From Feifania hominis (GTDB lineage Bacteria > Bacillota > Clostridia > Oscillospirales > Feifaniaceae): DNA of 64,000 nucleotides. Both the position numbers and the translations under genes were made by a program. Location: contig NZ_JACRSP010000002.1 of NCBI RefSeq assembly GCF_014384765.1, positions 669,822 through 733,821 of the forward strand, given 5' to 3'. Below are positions 58,224 to 64,000 of this stretch, piece after piece; position 1 is the stretch's first letter; the number at the start of each line of letters is the position of its first letter. Under the pieces are notes generated by a model. The model had not been told where the DNA came from, did not search any database, and saw only the letters and a program-made list of their open reading frames with translations.

Positions 58224-58584
58224 TTCCCGCCTCTCCCCTCTGATCTAATTAAATGAACAAATAATTTATTTTATGATTATTTTAATGACCCATATTGATC
58301 TATAGGCGTATTGTAGCACATTTTTCTACAAAGTCAACTCTTATCAATTTGACTTTTTCGTGAATTTTGTCTTAATTTATTCTTTTTATTATCTTTTAAT
58401 GATTATTTTAGCGTTTTAATAGCAGATTTATTTCTGTTTTAGTCCTAATTTCGATTCTAAATTTGTAAATATTTCTGAATTTTACTCTTTTATTTTAGAT
58501 TATAATATTTTTATGATTGATTTTTTGAGTATTATTCGTTATTGTAGAAGTAAAGTTGTTCAGATAGATAGGGAGTGATCTGTC
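58224..58584. other. AT-rich divergent region between opp operon and FGGY kinase
   Basis: About 360 bases of extremely AT-rich DNA between the leftward opp operon and the rightward kinase-DeoR pair. It contains two copies of ATGATTATTTTA (58273-58284 and 58399-58410) and a related third (58512), plus a TATAAT at 58501-58506 upstream of the kinase. The direct repeats are candidate DeoR-family operators. No gene is seen. Confidence 0.55.
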
Positions 58585-60099
58585 ATGTCTTCCATTCTGG
58601 TCATCGATACCGGCTCCTCCAGCATGCGCGGAATTCTGTTTGATGAGGAGGGCCGTATGGCATTCACCAGGCAGCAAAAATACACCATGTATACTGCGCC
58701 CGGCGGCATCGCCGAGTATGACCCCGGCGATTTTGAGAGCTGTCTTCAGGCGATCTGTAGCTGCTGTGTCCGGTGGGCCGGCGACAGCGGCGTCTCCATC
58801 GGCGCGCTCTCTTTCACCAGCCAGCGCAGCAGTATCCTGCCCCTATCGGCCGAGGGCAAGCCTCTCGGCCGCATTATGACCTGGTATGACAAACGGGCCG
58901 CAGCCATCTGTGAAGAGTTAAAGCAGCGCCACGCTCAGGAGATCTATCGGATTGCCGGTATGCTGCCCACCCCCGTTCTCTCCGCCCCCAAGATCGCCTG
59001 GCTGAGACGTCACAGACCCAGGATCTATGCCGCCTCCCACAAAATTCTGGGCATCCATGACTACCTGATTTATCTCTGTACTGGTGAACTCGTCACCGAT
59101 GTGACTCTGGCGAGCCGGACCAATCTGATGGATGCCCGCTCTCTCACCTGGAGTCCACGTCTGCTGGAGATCTTTGAGGTCGATCAGGAAAAGCTGGCCC
59201 AGCTGCTGCCAGCCGGGTCCGTCGCGGGATACGTCACGCCCACCTTTGCCGAGGCCACCGGTCTCACCGCTGGAATTCCGGTCGTCTCGGCCGGCGGCGA
59301 TCAGCAGTGCAGCGTTCTGGGGCAGGGCCTGTTTCGCCCCGGCATGGCAGGGCTTACCTGCGGCAGTGGCGCATATCTGGCCGCCGTTACCAATCAGCCC
59401 GTCTTCGACTCCAAAGCTCGAGTCAACTTGAATGCCGCTGTGACGCCCGGGCACTGGATTCTGGAGGCCAGCACGCTTTCCAGCGGCACCGTACAGGATT
59501 GGTTCGACCGCACTTTCTACGGCCCTTCGAGCAGCTGTGCTCCATTGAGAGATCTGTATCACGAGATCGAAGCTGCTCCACCCGGAGCCAACGGTGTCTT
59601 AATGCTTCCCGATCTGGCGGGAAAGGGCTGTCCGGACTGGGATCATTACGCCCACGGTATTTTTTATAACATGGGGCTCTCCACCACCCGCTCAGACTGC
59701 GCCCGCGCCATGCTGGAAGCGCTCGCCGCCGAGATTGCCGAGTGCTATCAGGTCTTTCGGGAACTGCTTCCCTCCCTGGCTGGTCTCAGTGTGACCGGAG
59801 GGCTGACCAAATCGTGTATATTCAATCAAATAATCGCTGATATGATTGACTTTCCTGTCAATAAATGCCATAATGAGGAAGCCACAGCCATTGGTGCGTT
59901 CGTAGTTGCTGCCTGTGCTCTGGGGCAGATTGGCTCCCCAGAGGAAGCCGCCCTTTTCAGCAGCAGCCAAGGGAACGGGCACTACACACCGAATCCAGAG
60001 CGTGTCTCTCTTTACAGACGGATCAACCAGGCCCGACGAATCCTGTATGAAAGCATCCCTGGTCGGCAGCTCACCGACCTGCTCACTCCGGGTCTATAA
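58585..60099 (+). CDS. FGGY-family carbohydrate kinase (xylulokinase-like)
   Basis: The 504-residue kinase has two domains. The phosphate-1 loop is ILVIDTGSSSMRGILFDEEG; there is LGRIMTWYDKRAAAICEEL with the catalytic Asp region, GIPVVSAGGDQQCSVLGQGL, LTCGSGAYLAAVTN for nucleotide binding, and SVTGGLTKSCIFNQIIADMI near the C-terminus. It would phosphorylate the imported sugar at a terminal position. It sits divergently beside the opp operon and upstream of a DeoR-type regulator, so it probably provides the kinase step that a PTS performs in canonical ascorbate catabolism. Confidence 0.87.
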   Translation: MSSILVIDTGSSSMRGILFDEEGRMAFTRQQKYTMYTAPGGIAEYDPGDFESCLQAICSCCVRWAGDSGVSIGALSFTSQRSSILPLSAEGKPLGRIMTWYDKRAAAICEELKQRHAQEIYRIAGMLPTPVLSAPKIAWLRRHRPRIYAASHKILGIHDYLIYLCTGELVTDVTLASRTNLMDARSLTWSPRLLEIFEVDQEKLAQLLPAGSVAGYVTPTFAEATGLTAGIPVVSAGGDQQCSVLGQGLFRPGMAGLTCGSGAYLAAVTNQPVFDSKARVNLNAAVTPGHWILEASTLSSGTVQDWFDRTFYGPSSSCAPLRDLYHEIEAAPPGANGVLMLPDLAGKGCPDWDHYAHGIFYNMGLSTTRSDCARAMLEALAAEIAECYQVFRELLPSLAGLSVTGGLTKSCIFNQIIADMIDFPVNKCHNEEATAIGAFVVAACALGQIGSPEEAALFSSSQGNGHYTPNPERVSLYRRINQARRILYESIPGRQLTDLLTPGL

Positions 60100-60110
60100 G
60101 GAGGTTTTTC

Positions 60111-60896
60111 ATGAAAAACAGTCGCACTACCATCCAGCATCGACAGACCCAATTGCTCAAGACTCTTCGTCAGAGGCGTTCTGCCTCGGTGAGTGATCTC
60201 GCCGAACTGTTGGAGGTTTCCCCCATCACAATTCGCCGCGATCTCGATTACCTGGAAGAGCAGAAGCTGGTTACCCGCTATTTTGGTGGTGCCCAGGCAG
60301 TTGGTTCTGTCACCGAAGATGATGAGGTTGCCTACCTGAGCACCACCACGCAGCATCTGGACTGTAAGCAGGCGGTTGCTCGCCGGGCGGCCGAGCTTTT
60401 GCAGGACGGCGATACCGTTTTTATCAACTCGAGTGCCACCGCCCTGCTCATCTATCCCTACATCACCAAAAATGTAATGGTTATAACCAACAACGGCCGA
60501 AGTCTTCTGGTCAATCGCCCCGTCAACGTGGAGCTGCTGCTCACCGGCGGCGAAGTCTCGGGCAACAAGCAAAGTCTGGTCGGTGAATTCGCAGTGCAGA
60601 TGCTCTCCGGCATAACAGCGACAAAGTGTGTTCTGGGCGTCAGCGGCATCAGTGTGGAGGGTGGTATCACAAGCCGCGTCATCCAGGAGACCGCCATCAA
60701 CCGTACCATGCTTCAGCGCTGTTCGGGCGAAAAAATTGTGGTTGCGGATCACACCAAGATCGGCTTGGAACACAACTTCTTTACGGGCAATCTGGCCGAC
60801 GTTACCCGCCTCATTACCGATTCCAACGCAGACCCTTCCAAGCTGGATGATATCCGTCGAGCGGGCGTCATCGTGGATGTGGTCGAGACAATATAA
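60111..60896 (+). CDS. DeoR/GlpR-family transcriptional regulator
   Basis: The 261-residue protein has an HTH_DeoR domain (RQRRSASVSDLAELLEVSPI, then TIRRDLDYLEEQKLVTRYFG) and a C-terminal DeoRC sensor with VFINSSATALLIYPYI and CVLGVSGISVEGGITSRVIQ. It follows the kinase by 11 bases with AAGGAGGTTTTTC as RBS. It likely represses the kinase and the divergent opp/ula-like operon, responding to the phosphorylated sugar. Confidence 0.9.
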   Translation: MKNSRTTIQHRQTQLLKTLRQRRSASVSDLAELLEVSPITIRRDLDYLEEQKLVTRYFGGAQAVGSVTEDDEVAYLSTTTQHLDCKQAVARRAAELLQDGDTVFINSSATALLIYPYITKNVMVITNNGRSLLVNRPVNVELLLTGGEVSGNKQSLVGEFAVQMLSGITATKCVLGVSGISVEGGITSRVIQETAINRTMLQRCSGEKIVVADHTKIGLEHNFFTGNLADVTRLITDSNADPSKLDDIRRAGVIVDVVETI

Positions 60897-60967
60897 GTAC
60901 AAGCTGTTGTACATTCACTTTCTCCAATTCGAGTTGGGCTCGCCAAAATAAATTTTTCACCAGTAAC

Positions 60968-60999
60968 AAAAGAGCCGCCCCAGCAGGGCGGCTCTTTTA
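60968..60999 (+). terminator. Intrinsic terminator after the kinase-DeoR pair
   Basis: Perfect 13-bp stem aaaagagccgccc / gggcggctctttt with loop CAGCA and a T run on both strands. Confidence 0.88.
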
Positions 61000-61006
61000 T
61001 CTCGCA

Positions 61007-61066
61007 GCGCAAAAAAGAGAACCCGATTTTCCTCGGATTCTCTTTCGGCAGGGGCAGAAGGGATCG
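61007..61066 (-). pseudogene. Partial duplicate of tRNA-Trp 3' end plus its terminator
   Basis: Sixty bases match 61301-61361 with four substitutions and one indel. The copied part is the terminator hairpin (agagaacccga / tcggattctct) and the last ~20 nt of tRNA-Trp (ggcaggggcagaagggatcg), with the CCA changed to CCG. It then stops abruptly. It is not a tRNA; it forms the far direct repeat of the element holding palindromes at 61111, 61168 and 61222. Confidence 0.8.
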
Positions 61067-61300
61067 CAGGCCGCTTCGCGTCCCATACGCTCGGCCTTTC
61101 GTTCAGGGGTCCCCACGAAAACACGGGGTTTTCGTGGGGATGAGGAGGCGCAGCGCAATGAGTGCGCCGACAACTTTTGAAAAAAGTTGTCGCAAACGAT
61201 ATGGAGCTTGCGGCGACGATCTTTCGGCTAAAAACATACCACCGGCATGTTTTTTTAACGCCGAAACCCTCTCGGGTTCGATCCCGCTTGTACTGTTTTC
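61067..61300. repeat. Hairpin-rich element between tRNA-Trp duplicates
   Basis: About 234 bases bounded by the direct repeats. Three perfect palindromes are visible: ccccacgaaaac / gttttcgtgggg (61111-61139), cgacaactttt / aaaagttgtcg (61168-61192), and the shared module (61222-61279) with core AAAACATACC-acc-GGCATGTTTT. ATACGCTCGGCC (61086-61097) is also shared with the tRNA-Asp element. No ORF of protein-like composition is present. Confidence 0.7.
61222..61279 (+). repeat. tRNA-associated palindromic repeat module, copy 2
   Basis: 58-base module matching 38999-39056 with very few differences (tttcggct, core palindrome, taacgccgaaaccctctcgg, gttc). Confidence 0.8.
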
Positions 61301-61307
61301 GCGCAAA

Positions 61308-61340
61308 AAAAGAGAACCCGAGTCTCCTCGGATTCTCTCT
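61308..61340 (-). terminator. Terminator after tRNA-Trp
   Basis: On the - strand agagaatccgag GAGA ctcgggttctct TTTTTTT directly follows the tRNA 3' end. Confidence 0.85.
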
Positions 61341-61416
61341 TGGCAGGGGCAGAAGGGATCGAACCCTCGGCACGCGGTTTTGGAGACCGCTGCTCTACCA
61401 GCTGAGCTATACCCCT
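61341..61416 (-). tRNA. tRNA-Trp (CCA)
   Basis: 76 nt with encoded CCA. Acceptor AGGGGTA/TGCCCCT (one G-U), D-arm TAGCTCAGCTGGTAGAGC, anticodon stem GCGGT/ACCGC with loop CTCCAAA (anticodon CCA), T-arm AGGGTTCGATCCCTT. Confidence 0.95.
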
Positions 61417-61467
61417 ATATCGCCTTTTTACGGCGGATTTCATTATACCAACAAACGGCGCAGTCTG

Positions 61468-61860
61468 TCAAGAAGCGCTTTCACTTTTCCCCCGTCGCAC
61501 CGTGATTTCCGGCAGTGTCTCGAGACAAACTGCGGCCCGGTTCAAGTTCTCCGCCCGCACCAGTATGTAATCTGTGTCGAAAGTCGAAACAGCGAAAAGA
61601 CTGATATCCTCTCGCGCAAGTTCCCCGCTGATTTTTGCCAGGATACCCACCATGGAAAACGGCAGCGGTCCCTCAATGCGCATGGCCCTCCACCCGTCCT
61701 CCCGCGCCACGGTCTCCGGTGGGACATCCTGTGTACGGCAGACAAGCGAGCACTCCATATCCGTCGTGGCGGTAAAGACAAACGGCCGGTTCAGCAGATT
61801 CGACACAACGGCCTCAACCTTGCAGACCGAAAATTCCCATGGAAGAACCTCAATGACCAT
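61468..61860 (-). CDS. ACT-domain protein
   Basis: The 130-residue cytosolic protein contains a CASTOR/POLR1C-like double ACT arrangement: RMEGPLPFSMVG-type regulatory ACT (RIEGPLPFSMVGILAKISGE, then LAREDISLFAVSTFDTDYIL). This is the YkuL/ACT_7-like family of small ligand-binding proteins, usually amino acid sensors. It is followed closely upstream by the AEC transporter gene (9 bases between), suggesting co-transcription. The ligand is unknown. Confidence 0.75.
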   Translation of the reverse strand: MVIEVLPWEFSVCKVEAVVSNLLNRPFVFTATTDMECSLVCRTQDVPPETVAREDGWRAMRIEGPLPFSMVGILAKISGELAREDISLFAVSTFDTDYILVRAENLNRAAVCLETLPEITVRRGKSESAS

Positions 61861-61869
61861 ATCAGCCTC

Positions 61870-62814
61870 CTACAGGATGCCGACCGTGCGGAACACAAAG
61901 ATCCAGGCCGTCAATGTGACCACGGAAAACAGTGTTGTCCCGACGATGATAGAGGATGCCAATTCACTGTCTCCACCCATATTTTTCGCCATGATATAGC
62001 TGTTTGCCGCCGTGGGCGAGCAGAGCATGACCAGCAACACCAAAAGCTCCTGTGTGCCAAATCCGAGCTTCACAGCGATGGGAATGAAAATCAACCCCTG
62101 AAGTACCAGCTTGTAGGCGCAGGCGAGAAGTGTCCCGCCAAGGCGGCTTTTGATATTACCGAAGTTGAAATTGGCACCGATCATCATCAGTGCCAGAGGC
62201 GTTGCAATGGTTCCGCAGTAGTCCAGTGTCTTGGTCACGAGAAACGGGAATTGTACCCGTAAAAGCGAAAACGGCAACGCAATCAGAATGGAGATGATCA
62301 GAGGATTGGTCGCAATGTTTTTCAGCAGTCTTGACACGGTGACTTTCTCTTTGGTCACACCACGCGTGGTAAGCGCAAGCACAGACAGAACATTGTAAAA
62401 CGGTATGACAAAGGCAATGACCAGCTGTGCCACTGCGACATCATCCACCTGCAATACATTTTTCACGAGAGCCACGCCGATAAAGACATAGTTGCTGCGA
62501 AAGGCCCCCTGCACAAAAGCGCCGACTTGAGATTTGTCTTTGAGAACCAACTCACCAAGCACCCACGCGACGATGAAGCCAACAACAGTCACTCCCACCG
62601 CGAATAGGACAAACTTGGCGTCAAAGACCTCTCGGATATCCGCCGTGGCAAGGTCAAGAAACATACTTGCCGGCAGTGCAAGATAAAAGACAATCTGGTT
62701 GACTTTCTGCACTACCTCGGCGGTTATCATGCCAAGCCGGCGTAAAAACCAGCCGATTATCATAATAAGAAACAGTGGCATGACAGTATTGATACTAAAC
62801 AGTAGGTTCCCCAA
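61870..62814 (-). CDS. AEC-family auxin/malonate-type transporter
   Basis: The 314-residue membrane protein has about ten spans, as in the Auxin Efflux Carrier family: NTVMPLFLIMIIGWFLRRLG at the start, GAFRSNYVFIGVALVKNV in the middle (the conserved N in a re-entrant segment), and TPLALMMIGANFNFGNIKSR. These export or import carboxylates. The best start is a TTG at 62814 with AGAGGGGAAG upstream; an ATG at 62859 would add 15 residues of non-hydrophobic sequence. It forms a two-gene unit with the ACT protein. Confidence 0.78.
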   Translation of the reverse strand: MGNLLFSINTVMPLFLIMIIGWFLRRLGMITAEVVQKVNQIVFYLALPASMFLDLATADIREVFDAKFVLFAVGVTVVGFIVAWVLGELVLKDKSQVGAFVQGAFRSNYVFIGVALVKNVLQVDDVAVAQLVIAFVIPFYNVLSVLALTTRGVTKEKVTVSRLLKNIATNPLIISILIALPFSLLRVQFPFLVTKTLDYCGTIATPLALMMIGANFNFGNIKSRLGGTLLACAYKLVLQGLIFIPIAVKLGFGTQELLVLLVMLCSPTAANSYIMAKNMGGDSELASSIIVGTTLFSVVTLTAWIFVFRTVGIL

Positions 62815-63092
62815 CGGAATTACTTCCCCTCTTGTATTATTATTGTATGATATTATCATAACTCATTGCCCCGCACCGGGCAATTGCAGATGCGAGAAAA
62901 GCAGTGGTTCCTTTGAGAAAATCACATTGTGCACATACCATTTATTCCATTGGTGCAGTCCAATGGCGCGGCAATACTATTCCATACCAACTCCGTCATA
63001 AAAAAGTGAGGCAGACAACGCAACGCCAATTCTACAGCATATTTGTTATCTCGAGGATCCTGCGTGAATTCGTCTGCGTCAGCAGGCGCAGA

Positions 63093-63148
63093 AAGGCCCA
63101 CCAATAAAAAGGACGCACCTGCATACGTCAACAGCAGTGGGCCTTCAG
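63093..63148. repeat. Degenerate duplicate of the tRNA(CAT) 3'-end palindrome
   Basis: The left arm (63093-63122) is identical over 30 bases to 63257-63286. The right arm is decayed but retains tgggccttcag (63138-63148), matching the end of the tRNA. It marks the distal boundary of the repeat element at this tRNA. Confidence 0.75.
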
Positions 63149-63153
63149 TGAGG

Positions 63154-63189
63154 GCGTTAAAAAAACATGCCGGTGGCATGTTTTTAGCC
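63154..63189 (-). repeat. tRNA-associated palindromic repeat module, copy 3 (inverted)
   Basis: On the - strand 36 bases (ggctaaaaacatgccacc, then ggcatgtttttttaacgc) match the core of the copies at 38999 and 61222, with a single difference from the latter. Confidence 0.8.
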
Positions 63190-63256
63190 CGATGTCCCTG
63201 TGAGGTGAGTTCGAGCCGCAGGCGATGAACGAGCCCACTTTCGGCTCTGCCGAAAG

Positions 63257-63312
63257 AAGGCCCACCAATAAAAAGGACGCACCTGCGTGCGTCCTTTTTA
63301 TTGGTGGGCCTT
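63257..63312. terminator. 26-bp perfect inverted repeat containing the tRNA(CAT) 3' end and terminator
   Basis: aaggcccaccaataaaaagg / ccttttt...ggcctt form a 26-bp perfect inverted repeat with loop CTGC. The inner part (ggacgcac / gtgcgtcc + TTTTT) is the tRNA's intrinsic terminator. The outer part is an inverted copy of the last 11 nt of the tRNA, so a transcript could pair its own tRNA 3' end. Confidence 0.85.
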
Positions 63313-63378
63313 CAGGGACTCGAACCCGGGACCAACCGGTTATGAGCCGGTGGCTCTAACCAACTGAGCTAAAGGCCC
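63302..63378 (-). tRNA. tRNA with anticodon CAT (elongator Met or Ile2)
   Basis: 77 nt with encoded CCA. Acceptor GGGCCTT/AAGGCCC, D-arm TAGCTCAGTTGGTTAGAGC, anticodon stem ACCGG/CCGGT with loop CTCATAA, T-arm CCCGGGTTCGAGTCCCT. The CAT anticodon with CTCATAA loop fits elongator Met or lysidine-modified Ile2; identity elements alone do not settle it. Confidence 0.9.
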
Positions 63379-63389
63379 AAAAGAGAACA

Positions 63390-63419
63390 AACCGCCGATA
63401 AATTCCTCTATCGGCGGCT
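63390..63419. other. Hairpin between tRNA-Asn and tRNA(CAT)
   Basis: accgccgata / tatcggcggt-like inverted repeat (aaaccgccgataaattcc, then tctatcggcggcttg). It may be an RNase processing signal in the tRNA cluster transcript. Confidence 0.5.
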
Positions 63420-63424
63420 TGACA

Positions 63425-63500
63425 TGGCTCCCCAAGTTGGACTCGAACCAACGACCCTGCGGTTAACAGCCGCATGCTCTACCAACTGAGCTATTGAGGA
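63425..63500 (-). tRNA. tRNA-Asn (GTT)
   Basis: 76 nt with encoded CCA. Acceptor TCCTCAA/TTGGGGA (one G-U), D-arm TAGCTCAGTTGGTAGAGC, anticodon stem TGCGG/CCGCA with loop CTGTTAA (anticodon GTT), T-arm GTTGGTTCGAGTCCAAC. Confidence 0.95.
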
Positions 63501-63507
63501 ATGTTTG

Positions 63508-63625
63508 TGCCGGCATCGACCTATCTTCCCGGGCGGTCTCCCACCAAGTATTTTCAGCACTGCTGAGCTTAACTACCGTGTTCGGTATGGGAACGGGTGG
63601 ATCCTCAGCGTCATTGACACCGGCT
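63508..63625 (-). rRNA. 5S ribosomal RNA
   Basis: On the - strand, GCCGG...CCGGC pairs the ends, and the conserved CCACCCGTTCCCATACCGAA, GGTAGTTAAGC and TGGGAGACCGCCCGGGAA segments of 5S rRNA are present. Ends are estimated from helix I and are accurate to a few bases. Confidence 0.92.
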
Positions 63626-63690
63626 AATAATATAGTATATTACTACATTATCTATTTGATTGTCAACCCTCGCGCATACGAGGGAAAAAA

Positions 63691-63765
63691 TGGTGACCCG
63701 TGGGGGAATCGAACCCCCGTTTCAGGCGTGAGAGGCCTACGTCTTAACCGCTTGACCAACGGGCC
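63691..63765 (-). tRNA. tRNA-Glu (CTC)
   Basis: 75 nt with encoded CCA. Acceptor GGCCCGT/ACGGGTC (one G-U), D-arm TGGTCAAGCGGTTAAGAC, anticodon loop CTCTCAC in stem AGGC/GCCT (anticodon CTC), T-arm GGGGGTTCGATTCCCCC. It lies between 5S and 23S rRNA. Confidence 0.93.
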
Positions 63766-63766
63766 A

Positions 63767-63842
63767 TGGTGCGCCTTCAGGGACTCGAACCCGGGACCCA
63801 CTGATTAAGAGTCAGTTGCTCTACCAACTGAGCTAAAGGCGC
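63767..63842 (-). tRNA. tRNA-Lys (CTT)
   Basis: 76 nt with encoded CCA. Acceptor GCGCCTT/AAGGCGC, D-arm TAGCTCAGTTGGTAGAGC, anticodon stem ACTGA/TCAGT with loop CTCTTAA (anticodon CTT), T-arm CCCGGGTTCGAGTCCCT. It is the first gene after 23S on the - strand. Confidence 0.95.
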
Positions 63843-63944
63843 ATAACAGGGAAGTCACACACCCCTCGGTATCGAAGGGCAGTTCACACCCTCAAAATTG
63901 AATGAAAAGAGAAGAGGCAGAACTCACAAATCAAACCGTAGTAA

Positions 63945-64000
63945 GGTCAAGTCCTCGACCTATTAGTACCGGTCAGCTAAATACATTACTGCACTTACAC
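63945..64000 (-). rRNA. 23S ribosomal RNA, 3' end (continues beyond window)
   Basis: The - strand reads GCTGACCGGTACTAATAGGT then CGAGGACTTGACC, the highly conserved 3'-terminal sequence of Firmicute 23S rRNA. Only about 56 bases lie in the window; the 3' end is estimated at 63945. Confidence 0.9.

Larger units (their letters stand above)
62815..63301. other. Spacer between AEC gene and tRNA(CAT) with repeat elements
   Basis: No protein gene was recognised here. The part next to the AEC gene is ordinary AT-rich promoter-like DNA (62820-63080). From 63093 on it holds a degenerate copy of the tRNA(CAT) terminator/3' end, the inverted palindromic module (63154-63189), and the intact terminator palindrome described separately. 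Confidence 0.6.

Noticed and set aside
63494..63808. 104-residue frame over 5S rRNA and tRNAs
   Set aside because: Fully covered by RNA genes on the - strand.
1..64000. CRISPR array, prophage or transposase genes
   Set aside because: No regularly spaced repeats, no cas, integrase, phage or transposase motifs were found on reading either strand.

Overview
The window reads as chromosome from a GC-rich, endospore-forming anaerobic Firmicute, most like an Oscillospirales/Ruminococcaceae-type gut Clostridium. Evidence is an rnfCDGEAB operon in the clostridial order, a CwlJ/SleB-type cortex hydrolase next to a GerQ-like coat protein, S-layer homology domains, Gram-positive ribosome binding sites, and PTS and ABC sugar uptake. 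The species assignment is inference.

Layout. 1-7.1 kb (+): the 3' end of metG, a TatD nuclease, an ATP-grasp/PHP/NodB-deacetylase/membrane-protein group, a YfbR-like HD nucleotidase and two tandem HAD phosphatases. 7.1-10.6 kb (-): a MATE exporter and a galactitol-type PTS IIB-IIC pair. 10.6-15.8 kb (+): the Rnf ferredoxin:NAD+ ion pump. 15.8-20.4 kb: small housekeeping or unknown genes (glycoside-hydrolase-like protein, DUF1015, EamA transporter).

20.4-32.6 kb is a first accessory metabolic block: a branched-chain-amino-acid-type ABC transporter (livHMGKF order), a divergent AraC regulator, a split transketolase, a DeoR regulator, an FGGY kinase with a TIM-barrel protein and a nitroreductase, and a cyclase-family hydrolase. 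32.7-38.6 kb is dominated by one 1820-residue surface protein whose mRNA leader is a cobalamin riboswitch. Its core (an alpha-helical-barrel-like region followed by a DUF4430 beta domain) resembles animal intrinsic factor/transcobalamin, and it ends in three SLH repeats. I consider this the most interesting locus.

38.8-40.2 kb holds tRNA-Thr, tRNA-Asp and the spore germination pair. 40.2-47.2 kb is a second sugar block (PfkB kinase, class II aldolase, second split transketolase, Asp/Glu-racemase-like protein, GltS-type transporter, divergent LysR regulator with a clear operator). 47.4-60.9 kb is a third block: UlaE-like 3-epimerase, AraD-like 4-epimerase, a cytosolic beta-propeller of unknown function, UlaG-like lactonase, MBL hydrolase, a complete Opp/Dpp-type ABC transporter, an FGGY kinase and a DeoR regulator. 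It looks like a sugar-lactone or pentulose pathway fed by an oligopeptide-type importer. All three blocks converge on pentose-phosphate intermediates.

61-64 kb (-) is an RNA region: tRNA-Trp, tRNA(CAT), tRNA-Asn, 5S, tRNA-Glu, tRNA-Lys and the 3' end of 23S rRNA, with tRNAs lying between 23S and 5S. Three tRNA genes (Asp, Trp, CAT) have duplicated 3' ends next to copies of one conserved palindromic module, which suggests a small tRNA-end-targeting repeat element.
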